Shown here piece by piece: positions 24,839-33,280 of a DNA stretch of 64,000 bases (the stretch's first letter is position 1; each line of letters opens with the position of its first letter). A program made the position numbers and the translations under genes. The notes under the pieces are model-generated. The model did not search any database, was not told the origin of the DNA, and saw only the letters and a list, made by a program, of their open reading frames with translations. The DNA comes from SURF-28 sp034521465 (GTDB lineage: Bacteria; Bacteroidota; Ignavibacteria; Ignavibacteriales; Melioribacteraceae): assembly GCA_034521465.1 (NCBI GenBank), contig JAXHMN010000010.1:620001-684000 (forward strand), written 5' to 3'.

Positions 24839-27800
24839 ATGATGCGAAATTCCCTGCTGATCCGGGCCGGCCTGCTGCTGGGCCTTTTGTTGATCACGGC
24901 CGGTGTGTTCTTGACTTCGGAGGTTCATGCCCAGGCGGGGAATCAATCCGAAGTCTCGCGCACCGACGTTGAAGAGCCGGCGCGGCTGGAAGTGCTGGTG
25001 TTCGAGGGCGGGCGACCGGTCGACGGCCTGACCGTCAGCTTTGCCGATGCCACCGGTCGGACCGAAGCCGGAAGCTGGCGCGCCGAGGTCGCACCGGCCA
25101 GGGACCGGCTCACGGTGTTCGACAACGCCCAGGCGCTGACCGCGCTGCCGTTGACGCTGCGCCCGGGTGAAATCGCCCAGGTCATCATCACGCTCAAGGG
25201 CCCGGAACGCCGCGCGATGGTCAGCGTCGAAAGCTCGTACGGCGAGTCGCAGGTGGAACTGGATTCCCCCGCCGGCGTCGCGGCCGAAGACGCCGAGCAG
25301 GGCAGCGGTATCCTGGCCGGGCGCGTCGTGTCCACGGAGGACGGCGAGCCAATCGAGAATGCGCGAGTATTCGTCTCCGGCACGCCGATCGAACTGCGCA
25401 CCGATGAAGAAGGCCGATTCGAGGCGGAAGTGCCGGTGGGCGAGTATGCCGTATCGGTACTGGCCGCCGAATTCGCCACCCGCACCGTCGACGGCGTCGG
25501 GATCACTCAAGACTCGACCACCGAGCGCAACTTCGAACTCCCGCCGGCCGGGCTGGAGCTGGCCGAATACGTCGTCATCGAGCCGTTTATCGAAGGCAGC
25601 CTGAGTTCTGTCGTGGCGATCCGGCGCGAATCGGCTTCCGTGACCGATGTGCTGAGTGCCGAGCAGATCTCGCGCGCCGGCGACTCGGACGCCGGCGGCG
25701 CGCTCAAGCGCGTGACCGGGCTGACGCTGGTCGACGGATCGTTCATTTTCGTGCGTGGTCTCGGCGAGCGCTATTCCAGCGTGCGGCTCAACGGTGCCAC
25801 CCTGCCAAGCCCCGACCCGACGCGCCGGGTGTTGCCGATGGACTTGTTTCCGACCGACATCATCAGTCGGATCGTGGTTCAGAAATCCTCGGATTCAACG
25901 ATGCCGGGTGCGTTCGGTGGTGGTGCGGTGAACGTCACGACGATCGGCTTTCCGGAGGAATTTGTTTTCGATCTGTCCTACGGCGCGGGCTACAACACTG
26001 AAAGCACCGGTCAGACGGGCTTGACCGCGGCCGGCGGCGGCGATATCGATTTCACCGGCTATGATGACGGCACTCGCGACTTGCCGCCGCTGTTGGCTGA
26101 TGCCACCGCCGATGGCGAGTTTCTGCGCCAGGCGTCAATCGTCAATCCGGATGGGCTAAGCAGCGAGCAGATCGAGCAGATTGGTGAACAGGTCGCGGCG
26201 CGCACGGTGTATGACACCCAGCGCAAGTCGCTGCCGGTCGATCGCGGTTTTTCGCTGGCCCTTGGCAACTCGTTTGCGCCCACCGACTGGATGCGCGTCG
26301 GCGGTATCGCCGCCGTGCAGTATTCCGACGAGTGGCGGTTTCGCGACGAGTTGCGCCGGACGTTTCGGGCCAGTACTGACGGGTTGCAGCTTGGCAACGA
26401 CACCCAGGTGCAGCGCACGCTACGCAATATCGATCTAAGTGCCTTCATCAACGCCGGCGTCGAGTTTTCCGACTGGACGACGTTTGGCATCAATACCATG
26501 CTGCTGCGCCAGAGCGAAGGCGAGGTGCGGTTTACCGAAGGCGTGCAGGATTCGCAGTTCCTGCGCCGCTTCAAGCTGGAGTGGACCGAAAACGAGCTGA
26601 TGGCGACCCAGTTCATCGGGTCGCACCGCGCGCCCGTGCTCGACACCCAGGTTGACTGGCAATTCACGACCGGGAATGCTTCGCGCGAAGACCCCAATCG
26701 GCTCGAGTGGCGGCGCGACCAGAATGCCAACGGCGAATTCCAGTTCTCCCGCCGGGCCGACAGCAACTCGCAGTCCTGGTTCGATCTGGAGGATGATCTG
26801 ACCGACTGGTCCATCGAGGCCGAGCAGCCAATCGAATTCGGACCGGTCACACTGATTGGGCGCGGTGGGCTTTCCAGCACCGAGCGCGACCGCATCGCCG
26901 AAGAGCGCACGTTCTCCTTCGACGGCCTGGTCTCCGGTGATGAGCTGCTGGACGACCAGGAGTCGATCTTCAACCCGGACAACATCGCGCCGCGCGGACT
27001 TCGGCTGTCCGAAATCACCCGTGCGACCGATAACTACACCGCCGAACAGCAGCTTGACGCCTGGAATGCACAACTCGAGGTCGATTTGTTCGAGCGCGTG
27101 AATCTGGTCGGGGGCATACGGCACGAGGATAACTTTCAGCGTGTCGAAACCGATAACGTCAGCAATCCACTGGCCCCGCCGGTGATCGCCGAACTCGATG
27201 GGGCCGATGATCTGCTTTCCGGCTCGCTGACGCTGCGGCCGGTTCAGGATGTTCAGTTTCGTTTCGCCTATTCCCAAACCCTGGCGCGGCCGGATTTCCG
27301 TGAAATTTCGCCGGCGCCGTTCATCGACCCAGTGCTCGATCTGAGCACCGTGGGCAATCCCGATCTCCAAATTACGGAACTCGAAAACCTGGACGCCAGA
27401 ATCGAATATTTCTTCGATGAAATCGACGGGATCTCGTTCAGCTATTTTTACAAGGACCTCACCAACCCGATTGAAACCGTCGTGACTTCGGGCGGATCCG
27501 GCCTGACCGTTACCATCCAGAATGCGCTGGCCGCGGAGATCGAAGGGTGGGAAGCCGAGTTCTATCGAAAACTGGGATTTGTCAATTCGTGGTCCTGGCT
27601 GGATCGGGTCTCGATGGGCTGGGTACGCAATATCGGGCTGGAGAATTTCTACGTTTCGGCCAATTACTCCGATATCACCACAAGCATCAGTATCGACCCG
27701 GAAAATTCCAACGCCACCAACACGAATCGGGTGCTGCAAGGGGCTTCACCGTGGACCGTGAATGCCCAGATCGGGTATACCAGCCCCGGCGAAACACTGG

Positions 27801-28054
27801 AATTCACGGCGTTGTACAACAACTTCGGCGAACGCATCATCCAGGCCGGCACGCAGGGGCAGCCCGATATATTCGAGGAGCCTTTTGCCAGTCTGGACTT
27901 CGTTGCCCGGTACCGGTTCCGCGACAACTGGACGCTGAAACTGGAACTTGAAAATCTTCTCGATTCGAGCGTGGAGTGGAGCCAGGGCAACAAAATCAAT
28001 CGCAGTTTCAAACCCGGAATGAATATCAAAGTAGGGCTGCAATTCCGGATGTAA
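24839..28054 (+). CDS. Large TonB-dependent receptor with N-terminal CarboxypepD-reg domain
   Basis: A receptor of 1071 residues with a signal peptide (LLIRAGLLLGLLLITAGVFL...VHA). An N-terminal beta-rich extension contains a carboxypeptidase-regulatory-like domain (SGILAGRVVSTEDGEPIENARVFV..., about residues 208-290), followed by the plug (SAEQISRAGDSDAGGALKRVTGL, FVRGLGERYSSVRLNG, VNVTTIGF) and a long beta-barrel with SQTLARPDFREISPAPF and a terminal GLQFRM. Starts are ATGs at 24839/24842, right after the TPR gene. Such extended receptors import large or uncommon substrates (glycans, peptides, chelates). Substrate unknown. Confidence 0.9.
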   Translation: MMRNSLLIRAGLLLGLLLITAGVFLTSEVHAQAGNQSEVSRTDVEEPARLEVLVFEGGRPVDGLTVSFADATGRTEAGSWRAEVAPARDRLTVFDNAQALTALPLTLRPGEIAQVIITLKGPERRAMVSVESSYGESQVELDSPAGVAAEDAEQGSGILAGRVVSTEDGEPIENARVFVSGTPIELRTDEEGRFEAEVPVGEYAVSVLAAEFATRTVDGVGITQDSTTERNFELPPAGLELAEYVVIEPFIEGSLSSVVAIRRESASVTDVLSAEQISRAGDSDAGGALKRVTGLTLVDGSFIFVRGLGERYSSVRLNGATLPSPDPTRRVLPMDLFPTDIISRIVVQKSSDSTMPGAFGGGAVNVTTIGFPEEFVFDLSYGAGYNTESTGQTGLTAAGGGDIDFTGYDDGTRDLPPLLADATADGEFLRQASIVNPDGLSSEQIEQIGEQVAARTVYDTQRKSLPVDRGFSLALGNSFAPTDWMRVGGIAAVQYSDEWRFRDELRRTFRASTDGLQLGNDTQVQRTLRNIDLSAFINAGVEFSDWTTFGINTMLLRQSEGEVRFTEGVQDSQFLRRFKLEWTENELMATQFIGSHRAPVLDTQVDWQFTTGNASREDPNRLEWRRDQNANGEFQFSRRADSNSQSWFDLEDDLTDWSIEAEQPIEFGPVTLIGRGGLSSTERDRIAEERTFSFDGLVSGDELLDDQESIFNPDNIAPRGLRLSEITRATDNYTAEQQLDAWNAQLEVDLFERVNLVGGIRHEDNFQRVETDNVSNPLAPPVIAELDGADDLLSGSLTLRPVQDVQFRFAYSQTLARPDFREISPAPFIDPVLDLSTVGNPDLQITELENLDARIEYFFDEIDGISFSYFYKDLTNPIETVVTSGGSGLTVTIQNALAAEIEGWEAEFYRKLGFVNSWSWLDRVSMGWVRNIGLENFYVSANYSDITTSISIDPENSNATNTNRVLQGASPWTVNAQIGYTSPGETLEFTALYNNFGERIIQAGTQGQPDIFEEPFASLDFVARYRFRDNWTLKLELENLLDSSVEWSQGNKINRSFKPGMNIKVGLQFRM

Positions 28055-28157
28055 CAAAAGTGTCGCAGGGCTGAAAAGGCCACGAAATATTTGGCCGCTA
28101 ATCTATCCGGAGTTGAGTATAAAACTCGACGACTTTAATACATTGGAGGTTTACGAA

Positions 28158-30002
28158 ATGAATTGCAATCTCAAATTGGCCATGGCCGGGGTCGGTCTGG
28201 CCGGGATCTTGGCGCTGGATCCGCTTTCCGCGGCGATGAAGCCCGGAGAGTATCTCAACGGGCAGTGGTCCACCGTCCCTGACGGAAGCAGAGGCATTAC
28301 CTTTACCTATCTGAAGGACGACGATAACTCCGGATCGCTGTTCGGTGCGACATTCGCTTTTGGCCCTGACGGCGACGACGAATGGGTCACCGTAACCATC
28401 GACTTTCTGGAAAACCAGTTCACGGCCGGTGGCGATATCTCTGCAGTGGAAGGCGGTACTTTTGCCAATCCGCCCGTGGACGCCTCAGTGACGGATATTG
28501 GAGATGCAAGCGTCACGCTGAATTCCTGCGGAAGCGCTACTTTGAACTTCGACTTCGACGAAGCCTTGACCGATATTGCTGATGTGACCTGGGACCTGGA
28601 ACCGTTAGGTAATCAGGTCGGCCGGTCGCAAGGCGCCGAGTGCCCGTACGAACAGGAATTCACCGGCTGCCCGTCCTTCGCAACCGAAGTGCCGGGCTTC
28701 GATCGCGCCTGCCTGCTCAGCGGCAAGTTTGAAAACCAGGATCTGGTGTTGACCAACGACACGACCTGGGTGTTTTCCGGGTTGGTGGAGATCGGTGGTG
28801 TGGACTCGACCGGCGGCAGTGAGAATGTCAACCCGTCTACCCTCACCATCGAACCGGGTACAACAATAATCGGTGCCGGTGAAGCAGCCGACTTCCTGTA
28901 TGTCAACCCGGGCTCGAAGATCTTTGCCGAAGGCACGGCCGCGGCCCCGATCGTCTGGACCTCGCCGTTCGACGGTTTCCAGGAAGGTGAATTTCCGGAT
29001 GCCGGCGATGTCGGCGGCGTGGTGATTGCCGGCAATGCGCAGTGCAACGCCGTGGCAATCGGCAATCGTTGCCAGTCCGAGTTTCGCGAAGACCTGCTCT
29101 ACGGACGCGGTGACAACCCGCTCAATAACGAAAGCAGCGGCGTGATCCGCTATTTCCAGGTGCGCTACGCCGGCATCGAATTCGTTCAGGATCGTGAAGT
29201 CAACGCCTTTACGTTCCAGGGCGTCGGTCGCGGCACCGTGGTCGATCACATCCAGGCTTACCGCGGCGCCGATGACGGCGTCGAGTTCTTCGGCGGCACG
29301 GTCAACGTCAAATACGCGGTGTTCGCCGCCGGTGAAGACGACGGCATCGACTGGGATACCGGCTGGGCCGGCAAGCTCCAATATGGTCTGGTGACCTACA
29401 TCAGTGCGTTCGGCGGCGACCACGGCATCGAGGGCGCCGGTAATCCGGACAACTTCGACGCTCAGCCGCGCACGCAGCCGGTGCTGTCCAACGTGACGTT
29501 CATCGGCGATGCAGCCGATGTGGAAAACGGCTCGGGTATCCGGTTCAAGGAAGGCACTGCCGGCCAGGTCTGGAATTCGGGCGTCACCGGGTTCAACAAT
29601 GCCTGTCTGGAGTTCCAGGACATCCCGACCTACACCGCGGCCGGCACCCCAGCCAACCCATCCGGCATTACCGCATTTGCCGGCACGCTGCTGAGCAGCG
29701 GCGGTTGTCCGACGGTGTTCAAGGATGAAGATGCCCCGCCGTATCCGGTTGAAGACTTTTTCCTTTCAGCCGAGTTCCCGGGCAATGCTGTCGTCTCCGA
29801 TCTGATGCTCGACGGCTTCCAGCCGATGCCGGGTTCGCCGTCGCTGGGCAACGGCGTTCAGGTCTTCGATCTGGGCAGTGGCGAGACCGAGGAATTCTTC
29901 GACACCACCAGCTACAGCGGCGCGTTCGACGGCACCAACGATTGGACCAAGGGCTGGACGATCGACATTTTTGGTACGGAAGCTGCTTCCATCGCGCAGT
30001 AA
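28158..30002 (+). CDS. Secreted beta-helix-like protein paired with the TonB receptor
   Basis: A 614-residue exported protein with signal peptide LAMAGVGLAGILALDPLSA and a GGAGGT ribosome site. Residues about 200-560 contain repeated short beta-turn units with motifs ADDGVEFFGGTVNVKYAVF and GEDDGIDWDTGWAGKLQYGL, resembling parallel beta-helix surface proteins. Paired cysteines (SQGAECPYEQEFTGCPSF, CNAVAIGNRCQ) suggest disulfides. It follows the receptor with a 103-base gap and ends before a strong terminator, so it is probably a secreted or surface partner of that receptor. I cannot name a function. Confidence 0.65.
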   Translation: MNCNLKLAMAGVGLAGILALDPLSAAMKPGEYLNGQWSTVPDGSRGITFTYLKDDDNSGSLFGATFAFGPDGDDEWVTVTIDFLENQFTAGGDISAVEGGTFANPPVDASVTDIGDASVTLNSCGSATLNFDFDEALTDIADVTWDLEPLGNQVGRSQGAECPYEQEFTGCPSFATEVPGFDRACLLSGKFENQDLVLTNDTTWVFSGLVEIGGVDSTGGSENVNPSTLTIEPGTTIIGAGEAADFLYVNPGSKIFAEGTAAAPIVWTSPFDGFQEGEFPDAGDVGGVVIAGNAQCNAVAIGNRCQSEFREDLLYGRGDNPLNNESSGVIRYFQVRYAGIEFVQDREVNAFTFQGVGRGTVVDHIQAYRGADDGVEFFGGTVNVKYAVFAAGEDDGIDWDTGWAGKLQYGLVTYISAFGGDHGIEGAGNPDNFDAQPRTQPVLSNVTFIGDAADVENGSGIRFKEGTAGQVWNSGVTGFNNACLEFQDIPTYTAAGTPANPSGITAFAGTLLSSGGCPTVFKDEDAPPYPVEDFFLSAEFPGNAVVSDLMLDGFQPMPGSPSLGNGVQVFDLGSGETEEFFDTTSYSGAFDGTNDWTKGWTIDIFGTEAASIAQ

Positions 30003-30031
30003 CAATCCGAACCAGCTTCACTATAAACATG

Positions 30032-30061
30032 CGCCGCCGGGCCTCCCGGCGGCGTTTTGTT
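30032..30061 (+). terminator. Rho-independent terminator after the TonB operon
   Basis: A 10-bp GC stem CGCCGCCGGG (30032-30041) / CCCGGCGGCG (30045-30054) with a 3-base CCT loop, followed by a U-rich TTTTGTT. It sits 30 bases past the stop of the beta-helix-like protein and faces the convergent ABC gene, so it may also serve that strand. Confidence 0.88.
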
Positions 30062-30869
30062 ATGCGCCCCCGGCAACTGCGAACACGGTTTGCCGACCAT
30101 CGCTGACGGCTCGGATCGGACAGCTAAACAGCGTGCTTAGCCGTCGTTCAGTCAGCATCCCGGCTGTCGGCCCGAATTCCCAGCGCCCATCGCCGCACAG
30201 CATTAGTATGTCGGTGCAGTAACAAGTCGCCAGGTTGACGTCGTGCAGCGCGAGCACCTGGCAGCGTCGTTGTCCATGGACGCGCCGCCACAGCCGGTCG
30301 AGGATGGCGACCTGGTGGGCCGGGTCCAGGTGGTTGGTGGGTTCGTCAAGCAGCATCACTGCCGGGTCCTGGGCCAGCACTACCGCCAGCGCCAGCCGGC
30401 GCTGCTCGCCGCCGGAAAGTTCGCGGCACGAGCGGCCGGCCAGGCCTTCCAGCTCGACTTCGCGCAGCGCCTGCCGGGCGGCTTCCAGGTCGGCGGCCGA
30501 TTCGCGCCCCAGCGCACCGATATGCGGATGCCGGCCGCTGAGCGCGACTTCCAGCGCGTCGGCGTCGAACGCGAAGCGGGTATTCTGCGTCAGCATGCCC
30601 AGCCGGCGCGCGATTTCGCGTCTGGAAAGGCGTGCCGTGTCGTGCCCGTTCAGCGTGATGCTTCCGCTGTCGTGCGGGCGCACCCCGGCGAGTGCGAGAA
30701 GCAGCGTCGTCTTGCCCACCCCGTTGGGCCCCAGAATCCCGATCGACTGCCCGGCCTCGATCTGCAGATCCAGCGCGTTGACAACCTGCTGCCCGCCTAT
30801 CGAAACGGAAAGACTCCTGCATTCGAGGATTGGTTTCTCACGCTGGGAATTGGTGGCTGGAGTTGACAT
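30060..30869 (-). CDS. FecE/BtuD-type ABC importer ATP-binding protein
   Basis: A 269-residue ABC ATPase: Walker A GPNGVGKTTLL, signature ELSGGEQRRLALA, Walker B VMLLDEPTNHLDPAHQ, and LALHDVNLATCYCTDIL with the switch His. The order and the ALHDVNLA phrase are typical of iron-siderophore/haem/B12 importers. It lies downstream of a FecCD-type permease in the same direction with a repeat-filled 159-base gap. The substrate-binding protein is not encoded in this window. Confidence 0.9.
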   Translation of the reverse strand: MSTPATNSQREKPILECRSLSVSIGGQQVVNALDLQIEAGQSIGILGPNGVGKTTLLLALAGVRPHDSGSITLNGHDTARLSRREIARRLGMLTQNTRFAFDADALEVALSGRHPHIGALGRESAADLEAARQALREVELEGLAGRSCRELSGGEQRRLALAVVLAQDPAVMLLDEPTNHLDPAHQVAILDRLWRRVHGQRRCQVLALHDVNLATCYCTDILMLCGDGRWEFGPTAGMLTERRLSTLFSCPIRAVSDGRQTVFAVAGGA

Positions 30870-30879
30870 TCGTTTCTTT

Positions 30880-31022
30880 AAGGCATTAACGGTTTACGGT
30901 ATTACGCTTTACGGTTTACGGAAAACCAATGTGAGACCGGGATTGGCCGTTGCAAAGAGACGTGAAATGCCGCAGAACCCGAACCGGTTTTGCGTAAAGC
31001 GTAAACCGTAAAGCGTAAACCG
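30880..31022. repeat. Long inverted repeat of GTAAAGCGTAAACCG-type units
   Basis: The left arm has CGGTTTACGG, TTACGCTTTACGGTTTACGG (30,890-30,920) and the right arm CGTAAAGCGTAAACCGTAAA (30,992-31,020), which are reverse complements. Repeating 15-base units inside each arm allow alternate pairings. It fills the gap between the permease and ATPase genes and would form a long RNA stem. A relative with similar units is at 40,213-40,390. Confidence 0.75.
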
Positions 31023-31028
31023 TCTTTT

Positions 31029-31988
31029 TCATTTCCTGCTCCCGCTCCGATTCAGCAAGATCAGAAACAACGGCACGCCGATCAGCGCGGTCAGCACGCC
31101 CACCGGCAGCTGCCGCGGGCTGAACAGGTTGCGCGCCAGCGCGTCGGCCAGCACCAGGAACGCGCCGCCGAACAGCGCCGCGGCCGGCAGGAGCCGACGA
31201 TGATCGGCGCCGACGACCAGCCGCATCAGGTGCGGCACGATCAGGCCGACGAAACCGATCGTGCCGGCGATCGACACCGCAACGGCCGTCAGCGCCGCGG
31301 CGGCGACGTAGATCTCGGTGTAGCGCCGGCGCGGGTCCTCGCCCAGCAGCGCGGCCTGGGTTTCGCCGGCGGCCAGGATGTTCAGGCTGCGTGCGCGCAG
31401 CATCAGTACTGCAGTGATCGCGATGACGACCGGCAGCCACCAGGCCGACACCCGCGCGTAGCTCAGATCGCCCATCAGCCAGAACAGCATGCCTCTGAGC
31501 GTCTGGTCGTCGCCCAGCGCCAGCATCAGGCTGATCAGCGCGCCCCAGCCGGCGGCGACCACTACGCCGGTCAGCAGCATGCGCGCCGTCGACCAGGGAC
31601 CGCTGCCCTGGCCGAGCACAAACACGATGATCGACGAGACTAGCGCGCCGGCAAACGCGAGCAGTTCGGTAGGAATCGCCGCCAGCCCGAGCAGCATGCC
31701 GCCCAGCGCGAAGGCCGCCGCGCCGCCGGAGACGCCCAGCACGTAGGGATCGGCCAGCGGATTGCGCAGCAGCACCTGCATCAGCGTGCCGGCCAGCGCC
31801 AGCAGGCTGCCGGTAACCAGCGCCGCCAGCGCGCGCGGCAGGCGGATTTCGCCGACGATGCGCCAGTCCACGTCGCTGGCGGGCCAGCCGAAGGTGCCGT
31901 TGCCCAGCAGCAGCGCCAGCCCGAAGCTGGCGGCCACCAGCGCGATCAACCCCGCCATGACCGGGGCGCTGGATCTGCCGCTAATCAC
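31029..31988 (-). CDS. FecCD/BtuC-type ABC importer permease
   Basis: A polytopic permease with about ten helices. Typical FecCD motifs: RLPRALAALVTGSLLALAGTLMQ, NPLADPYVLGVSGGAAAF, ILAAGETQAALLGEDPRR and GTIGFVGLIVPHLMRL, the coupling-helix region that docks on the ATPase. The start is uncertain: a GTG at 31988 and an ATG at 31958 are both possible, while the longest frame opens with TTG at 32069 and adds an unlikely Cys-rich lead. It presumably imports an iron chelate or cobalamin, judging from the surrounding iron and TonB genes. Confidence 0.85.
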   Translation of the reverse strand: MISGRSSAPVMAGLIALVAASFGLALLLGNGTFGWPASDVDWRIVGEIRLPRALAALVTGSLLALAGTLMQVLLRNPLADPYVLGVSGGAAAFALGGMLLGLAAIPTELLAFAGALVSSIIVFVLGQGSGPWSTARMLLTGVVVAAGWGALISLMLALGDDQTLRGMLFWLMGDLSYARVSAWWLPVVIAITAVLMLRARSLNILAAGETQAALLGEDPRRRYTEIYVAAAALTAVAVSIAGTIGFVGLIVPHLMRLVVGADHRRLLPAAALFGGAFLVLADALARNLFSPRQLPVGVLTALIGVPLFLILLNRSGSRK

Positions 31989-32143
31989 CGACCCGGCCGC
32001 CGGCTTGCCGAAATGCGCGGCGACGTCTGGTCTCGGCAAGCAGAATTGATTAACATGAGGGCAGTGCAATTATTTTTGCGACGGTCGATAGCTTAAGGCA
32101 CGCGTTGCTGTAACGCTGCAGGCCGTTTGCAGACAGGGACAAC

Positions 32144-32662
32144 ATGATTGACGCCGATGGCTTTCGCCCGAACGTGGGCATAGTGCTGGCGCGCGATGAC
32201 GGACGGGTGTTCTGGGCCCGCCGGGCCGGCCAGGACGGCTGGCAGTTTCCGCAGGGCGGCATGAATACCGATGAGATGCCGCTGGAGGCGATGTATCGCG
32301 AGCTGGCCGAGGAAACAGGACTGCAGCCCGATCACGTCGATGTGCTCGGCTCGACGCCGGGCTGGCTGCGCTATCGCCTGCCGCGCAGGCTTCGGCGGCG
32401 CAACCAGCGGCCGGTATGCGTGGGGCAGAAGCAGGTCTGGTTTCTGTTGCATTTTCTCGCTGACGAATCGGTGGTGCGGCTGGACGCGACCGATCATCCG
32501 GAGTTCGACGTCTACCGCTGGGTCGATTTCTGGTATCCGGCGCATAATGTCATCCCGTTCAAGCGCCGCGTGTACCAGCGTGCGCTGCGCCATCTCGAAC
32601 CCCTGCTGCCGGCGAGCGGCCGGCAATCCGACGACGCCTCCGAGCATAAGGGCAACCGCTGA
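32144..32662 (+). CDS. rppH: RNA pyrophosphohydrolase
   Basis: A 172-residue Nudix hydrolase. The Nudix box is complete: GGMNTDEMPLEAMYRELAEETG, preceded by the RppH-type DGWQFPQ and followed by GSTPGWLRYRLP and GQKQVWFLL. RppH removes pyrophosphate from the 5' triphosphate end of mRNA to start decay. Length is as expected. It is divergent from the ABC permease, followed 15 bases later by marC. Confidence 0.93.
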   Translation: MIDADGFRPNVGIVLARDDGRVFWARRAGQDGWQFPQGGMNTDEMPLEAMYRELAEETGLQPDHVDVLGSTPGWLRYRLPRRLRRRNQRPVCVGQKQVWFLLHFLADESVVRLDATDHPEFDVYRWVDFWYPAHNVIPFKRRVYQRALRHLEPLLPASGRQSDDASEHKGNR

Positions 32663-32677
32663 ATGGATCCCGGCTGA

Positions 32678-33280
32678 ATGGACTTGATAGGTGCTTTTGT
32701 ATTGCTGTTCGTGGTCATGGACCCGCTCGGCAACATCCCGATTTTCGTCTCGGTGCTGGATCAGGTCCGGCCCGAGCGGCGCTACCGCGTGCTGGCGCGC
32801 GAACTGCTCATCGCGCTGGCGATCCTGTTCGCGTTCCTGTTCGGCGGCCAGTATCTGCTGGCCGCGCTGCACCTGAGCCAGTACTCGGTCAGCGTGGCCG
32901 GCGGGATCATTCTGTTCCTGATCGCGCTGAAGATGATCTTTCCGGTACCGCGCCAGATGCGCGACAACGACGAGCCCGACGACGACGAGGAACCGTTTCT
33001 GGTGCCGCTGGCCGTGCCCATGGTCGCCGGGCCCAGCGCCATGGCCATTCTGCTGCTGCTGGCCACGCGTCATCCCGATCGTTTGGGGCTGTGGTCGCTG
33101 GCGCTGTTCCTGGCCTGGGCGGCCACGGCCGTGATCCTGGCCGCCGCACCGCTGATCAAGGACCTGCTCGGCAAGCGTGGGCTGATCGCGGTCGAACGCC
33201 TGATGGGCATGCTGCTGGTCGCGATCTCGGTCCAGATGTTCCTGGAGGGCATTACCGAATTTCTTGGGGACCATGTATGA
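32678..33280 (+). CDS. MarC-family membrane protein (UPF0056)
   Basis: A 200-residue membrane protein with six helices and the family markers VVMDPLGNIPIFVSVL at the N-terminus and VPLAVPMVAGPSAMAILLLLA in the middle, separated by an acidic loop (DNDEPDDDEEPF). Function of MarC proteins is not settled; some transport amino acids. The start of the M28 peptidase overlaps its stop (ATGA), suggesting an rppH-marC-peptidase operon. Confidence 0.9.
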   Translation: MDLIGAFVLLFVVMDPLGNIPIFVSVLDQVRPERRYRVLARELLIALAILFAFLFGGQYLLAALHLSQYSVSVAGGIILFLIALKMIFPVPRQMRDNDEPDDDEEPFLVPLAVPMVAGPSAMAILLLLATRHPDRLGLWSLALFLAWAATAVILAAAPLIKDLLGKRGLIAVERLMGMLLVAISVQMFLEGITEFLGDHV

